Source of the DNA: Natrinema sp. CBA1119
Lineage (GTDB): Archaea; Halobacteriota; Halobacteria; Halobacteriales; Natrialbaceae
Assembly (NCBI RefSeq): GCF_002572525.1
Contig: NZ_PDBS01000001.1
Location: forward strand, 2,046,001-2,110,000
Length of the DNA stretch: 64,000 bases
Direction: 5' to 3'
Under the pieces are notes generated by a model. It did not search any database, was not told the DNA's origin, and worked only from the letters and a program-made list of their open reading frames with translations. Positions 26,506 through 35,189 of the stretch are shown here, in pieces (the stretch's first letter is position 1; each line of letters begins with the position of its first letter). Both the position numbers and the translations under genes were made by a program.

Positions 26506-27987
26506 CTAGTACGACTTCGCGAAGTAGGCAATCTCGTCGGCGGGATCGCCACAGACGCCACACTCGTCGCGGTCGGGTTCGGGTACCTCGCCGGCCGTCG
26601 TCCCGCCTTCGTCGGCCAGGGGTTGCATGACGATCTCGGCGGCGATCTTCTCCTTGATGGCCGTTTCACAGGCCTCGTCGCCACACCACGGCGTCTTCAC
26701 GTAGCCGCCGTGTTTGCCGATCGTCCCGAGGATCTCCTCCGGACTGTGGGCGTCCCGGACGTTCTCCTCGAGGTTCTCTTGCGCGGTCTCGTACAGTTTG
26801 TCGTAGATCTCGTCCAGATGCTCGTCGACGGCGTCGACGATCTCGTCGCGCTCGGCGACGGACTGTTCGTTGTCCGGCCGGTGAACCAGCGTGGCTTCCC
26901 CGTCGTCGACCTCGTGGGGGCCGATCTCGAGTCGCAGCGGGATCCCGTTGAGCTCGTGTTCGTTGAACTTGAAGCCGGGATTTCGCTCGTCGCGGTCGTC
27001 GAGTTCCACGCGGAAGCCGGCCGTCTCGAGGTCGTCGGCGATATTTTCCGAGTACTCGAGGACGTCGTCTTTGGTATCCTCCTGCCAGATGGGAACGATG
27101 ACGACCTGCGTGGGCGCGACCGTCGGCGGGAGCACGAGCCCCTGATCGTCGGAGTGGGTCATGATGAGCGCCCCGATCGCTCGCCAGGAGAGCCCCCACG
27201 AGGTGGTGTAGGCCGTCTGTTCGGCCTCGTCCTCGTCCGCGAAGGTGATGTCGAACGCCTCGGCGAAGCTCTGGCCGAGGTTGTGGCTGGTCGCCCCCTG
27301 GACGGACTTGCCGTCGGGCATCAGCGCCTCGACGGTCGTCGTGGTGTCCGCGCCGGGGAACTTGTCGTGTTCGGGCTTCTTGCCGCGCAACACCGGAATC
27401 GCCAGCACGTCCTCGTAGACGCGCTCGTACTGTCCGAGGCGAGTCCAGACCTCCTCCCACGCGCCGGCGTTGCTCGCGTGGGCGGTGTGGCCCTCCTGCC
27501 ACATGAATTCCTTCGTCCGGAAGAACGGCTTGGTCTCCGTGGCCTCCCAGCGCACGACCGAACACCACTGGTTGAGCCGCATCGGCAGGTCGCGGTGGCT
27601 GCGGGTCCACTCGGCCATGAAGGGTGCGATGATCGATTCGCTTGTCGGACGGACCGCCAGTCGCTCCTCGAGTTCCTCGTGGCCGCCCTGGGTCACCCAC
27701 GCGACCTCCGGGTCGAAGCCTTCGACGATGTCTTTCTCCCGCTCGAGGTAGCTCTCGGGGATGAACATCGGGAAGTAGACGTTGTCGACGCCGGTCTCCT
27801 TGAACCAGCCGTCCAGCGAGTCCTGAATGGCCTCCCAAAGGGCGTAGCCGCGCGGTTTCGTGACGATGAACCCGCCCATCGGGGCGTAGTCCGCGAGGTT
27901 CGCCTTCTGGACGACCTCGGCGTACCACTCCCCGGGCTTGTGCGATTTCGACTCGGTGATCCCGAGTTCTTGACTCTCGTCGCTCAT
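26506..27987 (-). CDS. proS: Prolyl-tRNA synthetase
   Basis: The 493-residue class II synthetase attaches proline to tRNA-Pro. It is the archaeal/eukaryotic type, without the bacterial editing insertion. Seen: motif 1 region (APMGGFIVTKPRGYALWEAI), motif 2 (RWEATETKPFFRTKEFMWQE), motif 3 region (SWGLSWRAIGALIM), the anticodon-binding domain (VVIVPIWQEDT), and a C-terminal zinc-binding domain with CGDEACETAI and CGVCGD, ending in the family-typical YFAKSY. The start at 27987 gives the expected N-terminus. Confidence 0.97.
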   Translation of the reverse strand: MSDESQELGITESKSHKPGEWYAEVVQKANLADYAPMGGFIVTKPRGYALWEAIQDSLDGWFKETGVDNVYFPMFIPESYLEREKDIVEGFDPEVAWVTQGGHEELEERLAVRPTSESIIAPFMAEWTRSHRDLPMRLNQWCSVVRWEATETKPFFRTKEFMWQEGHTAHASNAGAWEEVWTRLGQYERVYEDVLAIPVLRGKKPEHDKFPGADTTTTVEALMPDGKSVQGATSHNLGQSFAEAFDITFADEDEAEQTAYTTSWGLSWRAIGALIMTHSDDQGLVLPPTVAPTQVVIVPIWQEDTKDDVLEYSENIADDLETAGFRVELDDRDERNPGFKFNEHELNGIPLRLEIGPHEVDDGEATLVHRPDNEQSVAERDEIVDAVDEHLDEIYDKLYETAQENLEENVRDAHSPEEILGTIGKHGGYVKTPWCGDEACETAIKEKIAAEIVMQPLADEGGTTAGEVPEPDRDECGVCGDPADEIAYFAKSY

Positions 27988-28251
27988 TGTGTCGACATGC
28001 AGGCAGCGCGGGCTTAAACCATGCGAAGGCCACCGGCGACGCGTGGGAGGCGTTCTCCTGCACTGCCGCGCAAGACGGTCGCTCGCGACTCAGCGAGCGC
28101 GTTCCAGGCGGCCGATCAGTCGCGGTCGCCGTCCGCGGGGTCGGCGTCCGAATCTGTATCCGTCACGCACGCGAGAACCACGACCGGACGGAAAACCGTC
28201 CCCGTTGGACGTGCCGGACTGCGGGACGGAGTGCGAGCGTCGCCCGACCGC

Positions 28252-29490
28252 TCAGACTCCGATTCGCTCGCCCAGTTCGGGCGCCGTCGCGTCGTAGCCG
28301 TCGGCGCGCAGCTCCGCCGCGAACGCCTCGCAGCGATCGCCGTGATTGATCAGTACCGTTGCATCCGCATATGACTCGAGGAACGCGCGAACCCCGTCTC
28401 GATCCGCGTGCGCGGAGAAGTCGTACTGTTCGACCCGCGCGCTGACCGGCATCATCCGGCCGTCGATCTCGGCGCTCCCGGTCTCGAGCAGGTCGCGGCC
28501 GGGGGTCCCCTCGACCTGATAGCCCGTCATGGCGATCTTGTTCGTCGGGTGGGAGCGGATCGCGGGCACGTAGGTCATCGCGGGGCCGCCGTGGAGCATC
28601 CCGCTGGTCGTGACGATCACGGTATTCTGCTCGGCGATCCGTCGGCGCTGGCCGTCGCGGCCGTCGACGAACCTGGCGTTGCCCTTCGCCCGGCGCAGCA
28701 GGTCCGGATCGCGCAGGAATCCTCGGTTCGCATCCCGGAGAAAGAGTTCCGTGACGCGTTTGCCCATCCCGTCGACGTAGCACTCGAGGTCGTGTTCCTC
28801 GCAGATGCAGAGCACCTCCTGCGTGCGGCCGATACCGAAGGCGGGGACGACGACGGTGCCGCCCTCCCAGATCGTCGTTCGAAGACTCTCGGCGAACTCG
28901 CGTTCGATTTCGGGTCGCGGCGGTCGCGTCACGTCCGAGTAGGTGCTCTCACAGAGCACAACATCGGCGTCGGGTCGCGCGGTGGTGCCGTCGAGTAACC
29001 GCTGTTCCTCGGTGTGAAAGTCACCGGTGTAGAGCAGTCTGGTCTCGCCGTCGTTCACGAGCACGTGGGCGCTGCCGGGGACGTGACCGGCATCGAAGAA
29101 CGTGATCTCGTACCCGGCAGCATCGAAGGTGTGCTCGTATCCGTGGGTCTCGGAGACTTCCGCGACGCGAGCGAGTTCCGCCTGGGTGAACGGACAGTCG
29201 TAGCTTCCACCGTGGAGTTTCAGCGTGTCCCGCGCGAGGACCATCGTGAGATCGTACGTCGGTTGCGTCCAGTGGATCGGCGGCCGGGCGTCACCTGACA
29301 GGAGCGCCGGAACGGAGCCGACGTGATCGAGGTGGCCGTGACTGACGACGATGGCGTCGGGATCGACGTCGCCGATCGGAAACGACGGCGGGTTCCCCGA
29401 ATCCATTCCGAAATCGAGCAAGAGCGTGTCGTCGATGAGGATCGCGCTCCGGCCGATCTCGCGCGCGCCACCCAGCAACTGGACGTCCAT
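28252..29490 (-). CDS. Beta-CASP metallo-beta-lactamase RNase
   Basis: The 412-residue protein has the metallo-beta-lactamase motif VVSHGHLDHVG (H-x-H-x-D-H), the further zinc-site segments DAGHVPGSAH and YTGDFHTE, and the beta-CASP region IVTTSGMLHGGPAM, with SAHADRDG near the C-terminus. This arrangement is that of archaeal RNase J/CPSF-like nucleases that trim or degrade RNA. It lacks the N-terminal KH domains of archaeal CPSF1, so it is a shorter aRNase J- or CPSF2-like member. The start at 29490 (MDVQLLGGAREIG) fits the family. The upstream ATG at 29559 would overlap the next gene and adds an unusual 23-residue leader. Confidence 0.93.
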   Translation of the reverse strand: MDVQLLGGAREIGRSAILIDDTLLLDFGMDSGNPPSFPIGDVDPDAIVVSHGHLDHVGSVPALLSGDARPPIHWTQPTYDLTMVLARDTLKLHGGSYDCPFTQAELARVAEVSETHGYEHTFDAAGYEITFFDAGHVPGSAHVLVNDGETRLLYTGDFHTEEQRLLDGTTARPDADVVLCESTYSDVTRPPRPEIEREFAESLRTTIWEGGTVVVPAFGIGRTQEVLCICEEHDLECYVDGMGKRVTELFLRDANRGFLRDPDLLRRAKGNARFVDGRDGQRRRIAEQNTVIVTTSGMLHGGPAMTYVPAIRSHPTNKIAMTGYQVEGTPGRDLLETGSAEIDGRMMPVSARVEQYDFSAHADRDGVRAFLESYADATVLINHGDRCEAFAAELRADGYDATAPELGERIGV

Positions 29491-29555
29491 TACGAATCCC
29501 TTGCATCTCGTCTGGTTTGCCTCCGTTGGTTCACGGACTCCGGTCGAGATGTCCG

Positions 29556-29912
29556 TCACTCGCGTCGCTCGTCCGGTCCGAGGACGCGCTCGAGTTCTCG
29601 TTCGAACTCGTCATCGTCGAGTTCGCCGTCGACGTACCGAGAGCGAACTCGGTCCTCGGGAGCGGTCCGGTCGTCGGACTGCTGCGGTGGACGCGCGTCG
29701 CCTTCGGCGGCTGAATCGCCACTGAACACTGAAAACAGCCCGACGATCGCCAGAACGAACAGGCTCAGGACGGCGAGCGAGACGATCACCGAGAGAACGG
29801 CGACGACGAGGGAGAGCGCGATACCGACGATCGTTCCGACGACGCTCAGCGCGATGAGCGCGAGTACGAGCACGCCGATTCCCTGGAACAGGATGGAACT
29901 GAGGCGTCCCAT
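29556..29912 (-). CDS. Small membrane protein with C-terminal SHOCT-like domain
   Basis: The 118-residue protein has two or three adjacent hydrophobic segments (LVLALIALSVVGTIVGIAL, VVAVLSVIVSLAVLSLFVLA) and a C-terminal helix pair PEDRVRSRYVDGELDDDEFE. That pair matches the SHOCT pattern (short C-terminal domain, R-Y-x-x-G-E-I/L-x-x-x-E/F). SHOCT proteins are common in haloarchaea, and the domain may mediate oligomerisation. The start at 29912 (MGRLSSIL) is chosen over 29945. It lies directly upstream of the RNase gene on the same strand, so co-expression is possible. Confidence 0.75.
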   Translation of the reverse strand: MGRLSSILFQGIGVLVLALIALSVVGTIVGIALSLVVAVLSVIVSLAVLSLFVLAIVGLFSVFSGDSAAEGDARPPQQSDDRTAPEDRVRSRYVDGELDDDEFERELERVLGPDERRE

Positions 29913-30014
29913 ACGCACCGTTCGTCGGATGTGCACAAAAACCACTCGGGGCCGCAGACGGCGATAATCGCGATGCTGTGACTTTCTTTCGAGTCGACCG
30001 TTCGCGAAGCGGTA

Positions 30015-30359
30015 TCAGGAGCTGTTCGATCGAGGGTCGTTCGCATCGGCCCGCCGGGCGTCGGTCCGTTCGGTCAGCCCGATGAGATAGACGTCGAGGA
30101 GACAGATCAACAGGATCGCGAGCGGCACGGCGACGTCGGTAAAGCGCACCGCATCGAACTGCAGTGCCGTCACGACGAACGGCTCGCCCGGTTCGAACGC
30201 GCCCGACAGCGATCGCGCGCTCAGGAACGCGATCGCGAGGCCGTAGCAAACGAACCAGATCCCGGCGCGTTTCCACCGACCGAGGTAACAGTGGCCGAGG
30301 CCGGCGACGAGCGCTGACAGTGGATACGCCGGCCAGACTGGCCGTGACAGCTCGCTCAT
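30015..30359 (-). CDS. Small polytopic membrane protein (TM2-like)
   Basis: The 114-residue protein has three or four hydrophobic segments. The first part, YPLSALVAGLGHCYLGRWKR, resembles the start of TM2-domain or similar haloarchaeal membrane proteins that have a glycine-rich turn followed by a W-K/R-x-G pattern. I cannot assign a function. The C-terminus is short and polar. Confidence 0.65.
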   Translation of the reverse strand: MSELSRPVWPAYPLSALVAGLGHCYLGRWKRAGIWFVCYGLAIAFLSARSLSGAFEPGEPFVVTALQFDAVRFTDVAVPLAILLICLLDVYLIGLTERTDARRADANDPRSNSS

Positions 30360-30413
30360 TGAGAGCTACCTACGTCGTGGAAGACAATCCGTGTTGTCCT
30401 TTCGACCGAGTGG

Positions 30414-30692
30414 TTATTTCCGATACCGCTGGATCCCGAACCGGCCGTAGCCGCCGTACGCGACCTCGAGCGAGCCGATCCACCAGTTCCACCGCTCGGG
30501 CGGGGTGCCGTCGGGGGCGTCAGAGAGTTCGTCGATGATGATATCGTTCGTCAGCGTCACACCCACGTCCCCCTCGTACTGGTTGGAATCCGCGAGATCG
30601 ACGGCCTGCCGAACGACGACGCGTGACTGCCCCATCGTTCCGCCGAACTCCTCGCGCAGGCGGATCTCGAGTCGTCCGGGATCGATGAACAC
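30414..30692 (-). CDS. Hypothetical protein
   Basis: I do not recognise a family. The 92-residue product (GTG start at 30692) begins with the acid-basic mix FIDPGRLEIRLREEFGG and continues with a beta-rich stretch (SRVVVRQAVDLADSN, VGVTLTNDIIIDELSD). It ends WNWWIGSLEVAYGGYGRFGI. The tryptophan- and tyrosine-rich end is unusual for a chance frame, so I think it is real. TTG at 30752 or GTG at 30749 could also be the start, but the residues added there are arginine-rich. Confidence 0.55.
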   Translation of the reverse strand: MFIDPGRLEIRLREEFGGTMGQSRVVVRQAVDLADSNQYEGDVGVTLTNDIIIDELSDAPDGTPPERWNWWIGSLEVAYGGYGRFGIQRYRK

Positions 30693-31036
30693 GGCTACTC
30701 GTAGGGGGTCGGGGTACTTGACTGTTCGAGCAGCCGAACGCTGAAACACCAACGCTCAAACGCCGCTGGCTCGAGTGGCCGGGCGGACGGCTCGAGCAAC
30801 GCGAGAGCCGTCTAACCCGGGGGAGGGCAGGCGGTTACCTAGTATCTATCGCGAGCGAACCCGAAGGGTGAGTGAGCGGGCCGACGACCGATGTGGAGGG
30901 GCGCGAAGCGGCCCGAAACGGAGGGAGGAGTGCTTTTCATCGAAGTTTTGCCGAGGGCGCGGCTCTGCCGCGCCCGCAGAGCAAAAGTTCGGTCCCGATC
31001 GATGATCTTTTGAGCGACGGCCGTCTTCCGTCGGGC
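30693..31036. repeat. Intergenic region with a haloarchaeal-type hairpin block ahead of S6e
   Basis: This 344-base stretch has a perfect 9-base hairpin (gggcgcggc, loop tct, gccgcgccc) at 30955-30975, nested within ttttgc and gcaaaa arms (30945-30987). It is preceded by gtgagtgagcgggccgacga-type sequence from about 30870. From memory, very similar blocks recur in front of genes in Natrinema-like genomes, so it is probably a dispersed repeat. Its last 50 bases would hold the S6e promoter and leader. Confidence 0.5.
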
Positions 31037-31438
31037 ATGGCAAGTTTCACGGTCGTTGTCGGCGACCCCGAATCCGGGTCGTCCTATCAGCTCGAGGCGG
31101 AGGAACAGGACGCGAACCGATTCATGGGCAAGTCGATCGGCGAGGAGGTCGACGGCGGCTCGGTCGGCCTCGACGGCTACACGCTCGAGATCACCGGCGG
31201 CTCCGACGAAGCGGGCCGCCCGCTCAACGGCGAGGTCTCCGGCCCGAATCTGTCGCAAGTGCTGATGACCGGCCGACAGACGGGGTACCGTCCGGACCGT
31301 GACGGTGAGCGTCGCCGGATCACGGTTCGCGGTAGCGAGATTTCCGACGCCGTCGCGCAGGTCAACGCCTCGATCGCCGAGCGCGGGAGCACCGACGTCG
31401 ACGACCTCCTCGGCGAGGGCGGCGACGACGACGAGTAA
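31037..31438 (+). CDS. rps6e: 30S ribosomal protein S6e
   Basis: The 133-residue protein is a small-subunit ribosomal protein found in archaea and eukaryotes. It shows the family-typical start [20 protein letters not shown], the middle [38 protein letters not shown], and the basic [19 protein letters not shown]. The acidic C-terminal tail ([14 protein letters not shown]) is a halophilic extension. The start at 31037 is fixed by this N-terminal motif. The next gene begins 27 bases downstream, probably in the same transcript. Confidence 0.95.
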   Translation: MASFTVVVGDPESGSSYQLEAEEQDANRFMGKSIGEEVDGGSVGLDGYTLEITGGSDEAGRPLNGEVSGPNLSQVLMTGRQTGYRPDRDGERRRITVRGSEISDAVAQVNASIAERGSTDVDDLLGEGGDDDE

Positions 31439-31465
31439 TCGCGGCGAGTCCTTCGATTCATTCTC

Positions 31466-31903
31466 ATGGGAGACAGAATTGCGAGCGACCATTCCTCGGT
31501 GAAGACGGTCCGGTCGACGTGTACCGAGACGGCGACTGGCGTCAGACTCGAGGTACCGGCCGACGAACGCGGTGCGTTTCCGACCGACGAGGTCGTCCGG
31601 GTCGCCCTCGACGGCGAGGAACTGTTCGCGCGAGTCGAGCGGGCGCTGACGGGCGACGACCTGTTGATTCCGGGGGTCTACGAGACGCCGGACGAGGCCC
31701 GAGACCCCACCGGCGCGACTGACCGCCTCTCGGAGTGGACCGCCGAGAACGGTATTCCGGCAGGGGGCTCGGTGCTGGTCGACGTCGTCGAATCCGAGTT
31801 CCTCTACGGCCTTCGCGCACCCGGCGAGACGACCTATTACGACGCGCGAGAGCCGCCGAGCGATAGCCTGAGCGAGATCGCGAAGGATCTCGAGGACCGC
31901 TGA
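31466..31903 (+). CDS. Haloarchaeal conserved protein (probably DUF7112)
   Basis: The 145-residue protein has a conserved start (MGDRIASDHSSVKTVRSTCT) and a compact beta-rich domain with VPADERGAFPTDEVVRVALD followed by a linker and VLVDVVESEFLYGLRAPGE. From memory, this fits the haloarchaeal DUF7112 group. No role is established. It follows S6e closely on the same strand. Confidence 0.7.
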   Translation: MGDRIASDHSSVKTVRSTCTETATGVRLEVPADERGAFPTDEVVRVALDGEELFARVERALTGDDLLIPGVYETPDEARDPTGATDRLSEWTAENGIPAGGSVLVDVVESEFLYGLRAPGETTYYDAREPPSDSLSEIAKDLEDR

Positions 31904-32065
31904 TTTTCGACCCCTCCGATCTCGGCGAGAGCCGAGTTTCGGCCGGGCAAAAGCGTTGTCACGACCGGACCGAGGTGGCTCCGTCGATTCGAACCCGTCG
32001 GTGACGGTGACTTCGGCTTCGAAAACGCGATCGGGGTCTCCTCGAGCGCGGAAAACGGGAGTGCC

Positions 32066-32566
32066 TTAGAGCCGCGGCAGAAACGCGTACAGCAGCAGGC
32101 CGAAGGCGAGGTGCTGTACCATCGTCTGCTCGACGGTCGCACGGACGTACTCCTCGTCGGCGATCGAGTACTCCTTGGTTCTGACCTTGGCATGCATCGA
32201 GAGCACGTCCTCCTCCTCTAAGTTGTGGAGGCTCGGATAGACGGTGCCCGGACTGAGCTGGGCTCCGAAGAGGTGGGTGAGATCCGAGAGGAGCTCTTTC
32301 CCGTGTGTTTCTTCGTGGAGCGCGATGAGCATCAGGAGGATTTCGTCTAAGTTCTCCTTGATGATGTCCTCGTCGAACTGGACCTCGTCGGTCGGGAGCG
32401 CGCTGTTTACCTGCGCCATCAGTTCGTCGAGTTCGCGTTCGACGTCTCTGGTCGTATCGTCGGTCGATCCGAGCGAGATATCGTACGATTCCGACTGGTT
32501 GTCCGCAGTCGCCGCTCTCGACAACTCGTCGAGCACGGATTCGGTATTTGGAGTGTCCTCACGCAT
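32066..32566 (-). CDS. PadR-family transcriptional regulator next to the archaellum operon
   Basis: The 166-residue protein has a central winged helix: ENLDEILLMLIALHEETHGK, then DLTHLFGAQLSPGTVYPSLH, where the recognition helix and conserved S-P-G-T-V-Y-P-S of PadR proteins are seen. A wing (MHAKVRTKEYSIADEEYVRA) and a C-terminal helix follow. The first 60 residues are acidic and probably disordered. The gene lies just past the 3' end of the minus-strand arl operon, in the same direction. Placement suggests it controls archaellum or motility genes; this is inference. An AT-rich region with TATA-like boxes lies upstream. Confidence 0.88.
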   Translation of the reverse strand: MREDTPNTESVLDELSRAATADNQSESYDISLGSTDDTTRDVERELDELMAQVNSALPTDEVQFDEDIIKENLDEILLMLIALHEETHGKELLSDLTHLFGAQLSPGTVYPSLHNLEEEDVLSMHAKVRTKEYSIADEEYVRATVEQTMVQHLAFGLLLYAFLPRL

Positions 32567-32906
32567 TGACGATCACCTATGGGGGTACGTGATGTGGACC
32601 GTTCCGCAGCCGCCGACCACGCACTGTCGCCGGATGATCGGTGACGGCCCCACTCACGACTACTGAGTCCCTGACACTGATCCGTATTAAGAGACAGGGA
32701 AGTGAATGGTGTTGAATATATATAAATCAACTTTTCGTGAATGATGGAATAACTATCCAATCATGGACTCTCCGGATACTAGTCCGTGTGGGGAGAAGAA
32801 AAGAAACATCTGGTCATAAAATACTTATAAATGTATTTTTCTGTGGGGTTATGGGTGCCCGTTCGAATCCGATGATAAGTGTTGTGGCCAAAAGGCAAAT
32901 ATATGA
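32567..32906. other. AT-rich intergenic region between the arl operon end and padR
   Basis: These 340 bases are much more AT-rich than their surroundings. They include a near-perfect inverted repeat aaaatac-ttataaat-gtatttt (32818-32839) whose centre is a strong TATA-like box, and a second TATA-like block (atatatataaat) near 32716-32727. Both are in the right area to drive padR on the minus strand with a leader of 100-230 bases, and they may also be autoregulatory sites. No gene is evident. Confidence 0.5.
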
Positions 32907-33368
32907 TCAGTGATGTGATGGCCCGTCACGGATGATGCTTACCATCTCGTTCGGTTCGTCGCCGTCGTCCTCGTCATCATCGATGCGCCGTTCGACTCGC
33001 CGCTCGGCCATCCGTGCGACCATCACGTGTTCCTCGAGGTCGTCGCCCCGGATCTTCGCGATATACTCGAGGGTCTGAGCGTGGGCGCTGAAGAGCGTCC
33101 CGCTCAGGGATTCGAGGGGATACTCGAGCGTCGTCGGTTCGTCGTAGCGTTTGTTGTGGATCTCTCCGAGCGAGAGCCCGCGAAGGTACGAGGTCATCTG
33201 CTCGCGGACGAGCGGGCTGATCCAGCCCAGGTCCTCGTAGTACCGCAGGCAGTTCAGCGCGCCCGTCGTGCCGAAGGTCTCGCCGAGAAAGCGAGCCCAC
33301 TGGATGGTGGCGTTGGTTCGCCCGGCCGATCGCTCGAGCGTCTGGAGATATGGTTTTTGATCTGGCAT
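32907..33368 (-). CDS. arlD: Archaellum protein ArlD/E (FlaD/FlaE-type, short)
   Basis: The 153-residue protein has the FlaD/E domain: TIQWARFLGETFGTTGALNC, then RYYEDLGWISPLVREQM and SYLRGLSLGEIHNKRYDEP. The shape W-x-x-x-L-x-x-x-x-G-x-x-G-A, then L-x-Y-Y-x-x-x-G-W-I, is shared with the C-terminal part of the larger FlaC-E protein at the other end of this operon. These proteins form the cytosolic ring that links the archaellum motor to the chemotaxis system. The start at 33368 (MPDQKPYLQ) fits. D versus E naming is not decidable here. Confidence 0.85.
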   Translation of the reverse strand: MPDQKPYLQTLERSAGRTNATIQWARFLGETFGTTGALNCLRYYEDLGWISPLVREQMTSYLRGLSLGEIHNKRYDEPTTLEYPLESLSGTLFSAHAQTLEYIAKIRGDDLEEHVMVARMAERRVERRIDDDEDDGDEPNEMVSIIRDGPSHH

Positions 33369-33454
33369 GGATGGCTGGTGTCGCCGATCTACTGTCATTC
33401 AGTCGTCCGCTACTCAAGAACATTCACGTCATTACGAACGGTGAGTCGTCGTCG

Positions 33455-35182
33455 CTACACGCTGATAGCCATCCCGACGACGTACTCCGTGATGACCGCG
33501 ATCACGGCACCGAGCCACGTCAGGAAGACGAAGTGAACCAGCGCGCTGATAATGTGGCCGCGGTCGGTGAGTCGAATCATGATCGCCGAGAGCGCGGCGT
33601 TGATGACGATCGTCAGGAGTAACAGGTACTCGATCATCTGAATATCGTACTGCTCGGTACTGAGCAGCCCCCCGGTGAAACTGCCCTGGCTCTGGAGGTC
33701 CATCCCGCTCGTGATTTCCATCATGATCTCGACGACCTCGAGACCGACGAAAAACGAGAAGACGGCCGAGGCGGTGATGCCGTAGAGGACGCCGATCAAG
33801 GTCATCGTCGCCTGATCCCGTTGCTCGCGGACTTTGAGCACTTCGTTCTGGTTCTCGCTGATGACCTGCCCGAGGACCTTCGGATCACCTCCCATCTGGC
33901 GACCGACGACGTACATGTCACCGAACTTTTGGATGAGATAGGAGCCGGTCTCCGCCGCGAACAGCCGCCACGAGCGGATGTCGTCGATTCGCATGTTGAG
34001 CCGCTTGTACAGCGCGTCGACGTTGTCGGTCAACGCCCCGAAGTCCTTGCGCCGGAGGCTCTCGAGGACGCTCCCGGTCGAGGTCTGTTTGACGCTCTCG
34101 ACGGCACCGAGCGCGCGGATGAAGCTGGGGAACTCCCCGTCGCGGACCTTGACTTTCTGTTCTTCCTGTCGCATCCGCCACCCGGGGAGGAGCAGCGGCG
34201 TTACGGGGATCGCAACCATGATCGGTAGCGGGACGCGGCTGGCGATCCCCGGCACGATCCCGAAGAGGGCTAGTCCCATCACGACGGCGAGGAGGATGCT
34301 ACAGCCGATACCGATCGCGAGCGCTCGCGGAATCCGGGTGAGCGGGCCGGTCCCTTCCGTCTCCTCGATATACCAGAGGGGATCGTACGGCGAGATGACG
34401 TGGACCGCGTAGATGAACGCGACCTGGACGATCGTGAACATGGCGATGGTGCCGCCGATCAACAGCGTCGGGCTCGTTCCGGTCAGGATCGGCAGCACGA
34501 TCGCGAACACGAGGATGAACGCCACCGACAGCATCATCGACATGTACAGCTCCTTCATCACGTCGAGTTTCCCCAGGTCCGCCTCGTATCGGGTAACGAA
34601 CTGCTGGATGATCGTGTCCTGTTCGTCGATCAGGAACTCGCTGATCTGCTGGCCGCCGCCGACCGTGTACGCCAGCCGCTCGAGGAAGTCTGTCAGGAGA
34701 GGACTCGTCGTCTGTTTGGCGCGGAGCCGGCAGGCGTCGTCGAGGCTCTGGTTCCAGGTGTCGACCATCGCGACGAGATGTCCCATCTCCTCGGCTAAGG
34801 CATCGTACTCGTCTTCTTCCGCGAGGGTACGGAAGATCTCGACGCGGTTGATGTTCGTCATCGAGAGGACGGTGATGTGGGTCAAAAAGAGGTGAAAGCG
34901 CTGGCGAATCTGCTTGCGCTTTCGGTCCTGGGCCAGCTTGGGGTAGATGATCGCGACGACCATCGCCAGCAGTCCCAGGAGGATGACCGGGAGGCCGATC
35001 AGCAGCGAGAGCCCGAGCACGACGACGGCGATTCCAGTCCCGATGAAGAACACGAACGCGGGCGCGATGACGAGGAGCAGATACCGCGAGGCGCCCATCT
35101 CCATGTTCGCGTACGCCATGTTGAGCGACTCGAGGGCCGATCGAGTGCTCATATCGGGCGCGGACTGAGAGTCTGTTGACAT
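33455..35182 (-). CDS. arlJ: Archaellum membrane platform protein ArlJ (FlaJ)
   Basis: The 575-residue polytopic protein has two GspF/TadC-like units. The first covers KLAQDRKRKQIRQRFHLFLT to VGGGQQISEFLIDEQDT, the second GEFPSFIRALGAVESVKQ to DPKVLGQVISENQNEVLKVR. Hydrophobic blocks flank both, with a C-terminal helix group. It anchors the ArlI motor ATPase in the membrane. The start at 35182 (MSTDSQSAPD) follows the arlI gene by seven bases, so it is in the same operon. The longer frame upstream is arginine-rich out-of-frame arlI sequence. Confidence 0.95.
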   Translation of the reverse strand: MSTDSQSAPDMSTRSALESLNMAYANMEMGASRYLLLVIAPAFVFFIGTGIAVVVLGLSLLIGLPVILLGLLAMVVAIIYPKLAQDRKRKQIRQRFHLFLTHITVLSMTNINRVEIFRTLAEEDEYDALAEEMGHLVAMVDTWNQSLDDACRLRAKQTTSPLLTDFLERLAYTVGGGQQISEFLIDEQDTIIQQFVTRYEADLGKLDVMKELYMSMMLSVAFILVFAIVLPILTGTSPTLLIGGTIAMFTIVQVAFIYAVHVISPYDPLWYIEETEGTGPLTRIPRALAIGIGCSILLAVVMGLALFGIVPGIASRVPLPIMVAIPVTPLLLPGWRMRQEEQKVKVRDGEFPSFIRALGAVESVKQTSTGSVLESLRRKDFGALTDNVDALYKRLNMRIDDIRSWRLFAAETGSYLIQKFGDMYVVGRQMGGDPKVLGQVISENQNEVLKVREQRDQATMTLIGVLYGITASAVFSFFVGLEVVEIMMEITSGMDLQSQGSFTGGLLSTEQYDIQMIEYLLLLTIVINAALSAIMIRLTDRGHIISALVHFVFLTWLGAVIAVITEYVVGMAISV

Positions 35183-35189
35183 AGTGATC

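Noticed and set aside
26227..28017. A 596-codon plus-strand frame over the gltB-proS gap and proS
   Set aside because: Most of it is antisense to proS. The part in the gap has a basic, unstructured composition unlike haloarchaeal proteins.
30872..31036. A 55-codon N-terminal extension of S6e
   Set aside because: S6e normally begins at the [10 protein letters not shown] start at 31037; the extension is basic and covers a hairpin block.
32845..32880. Another T-loop-like segment (gttcgaatcc)
   Set aside because: No matching stems; it lies in an AT-rich intergenic area.
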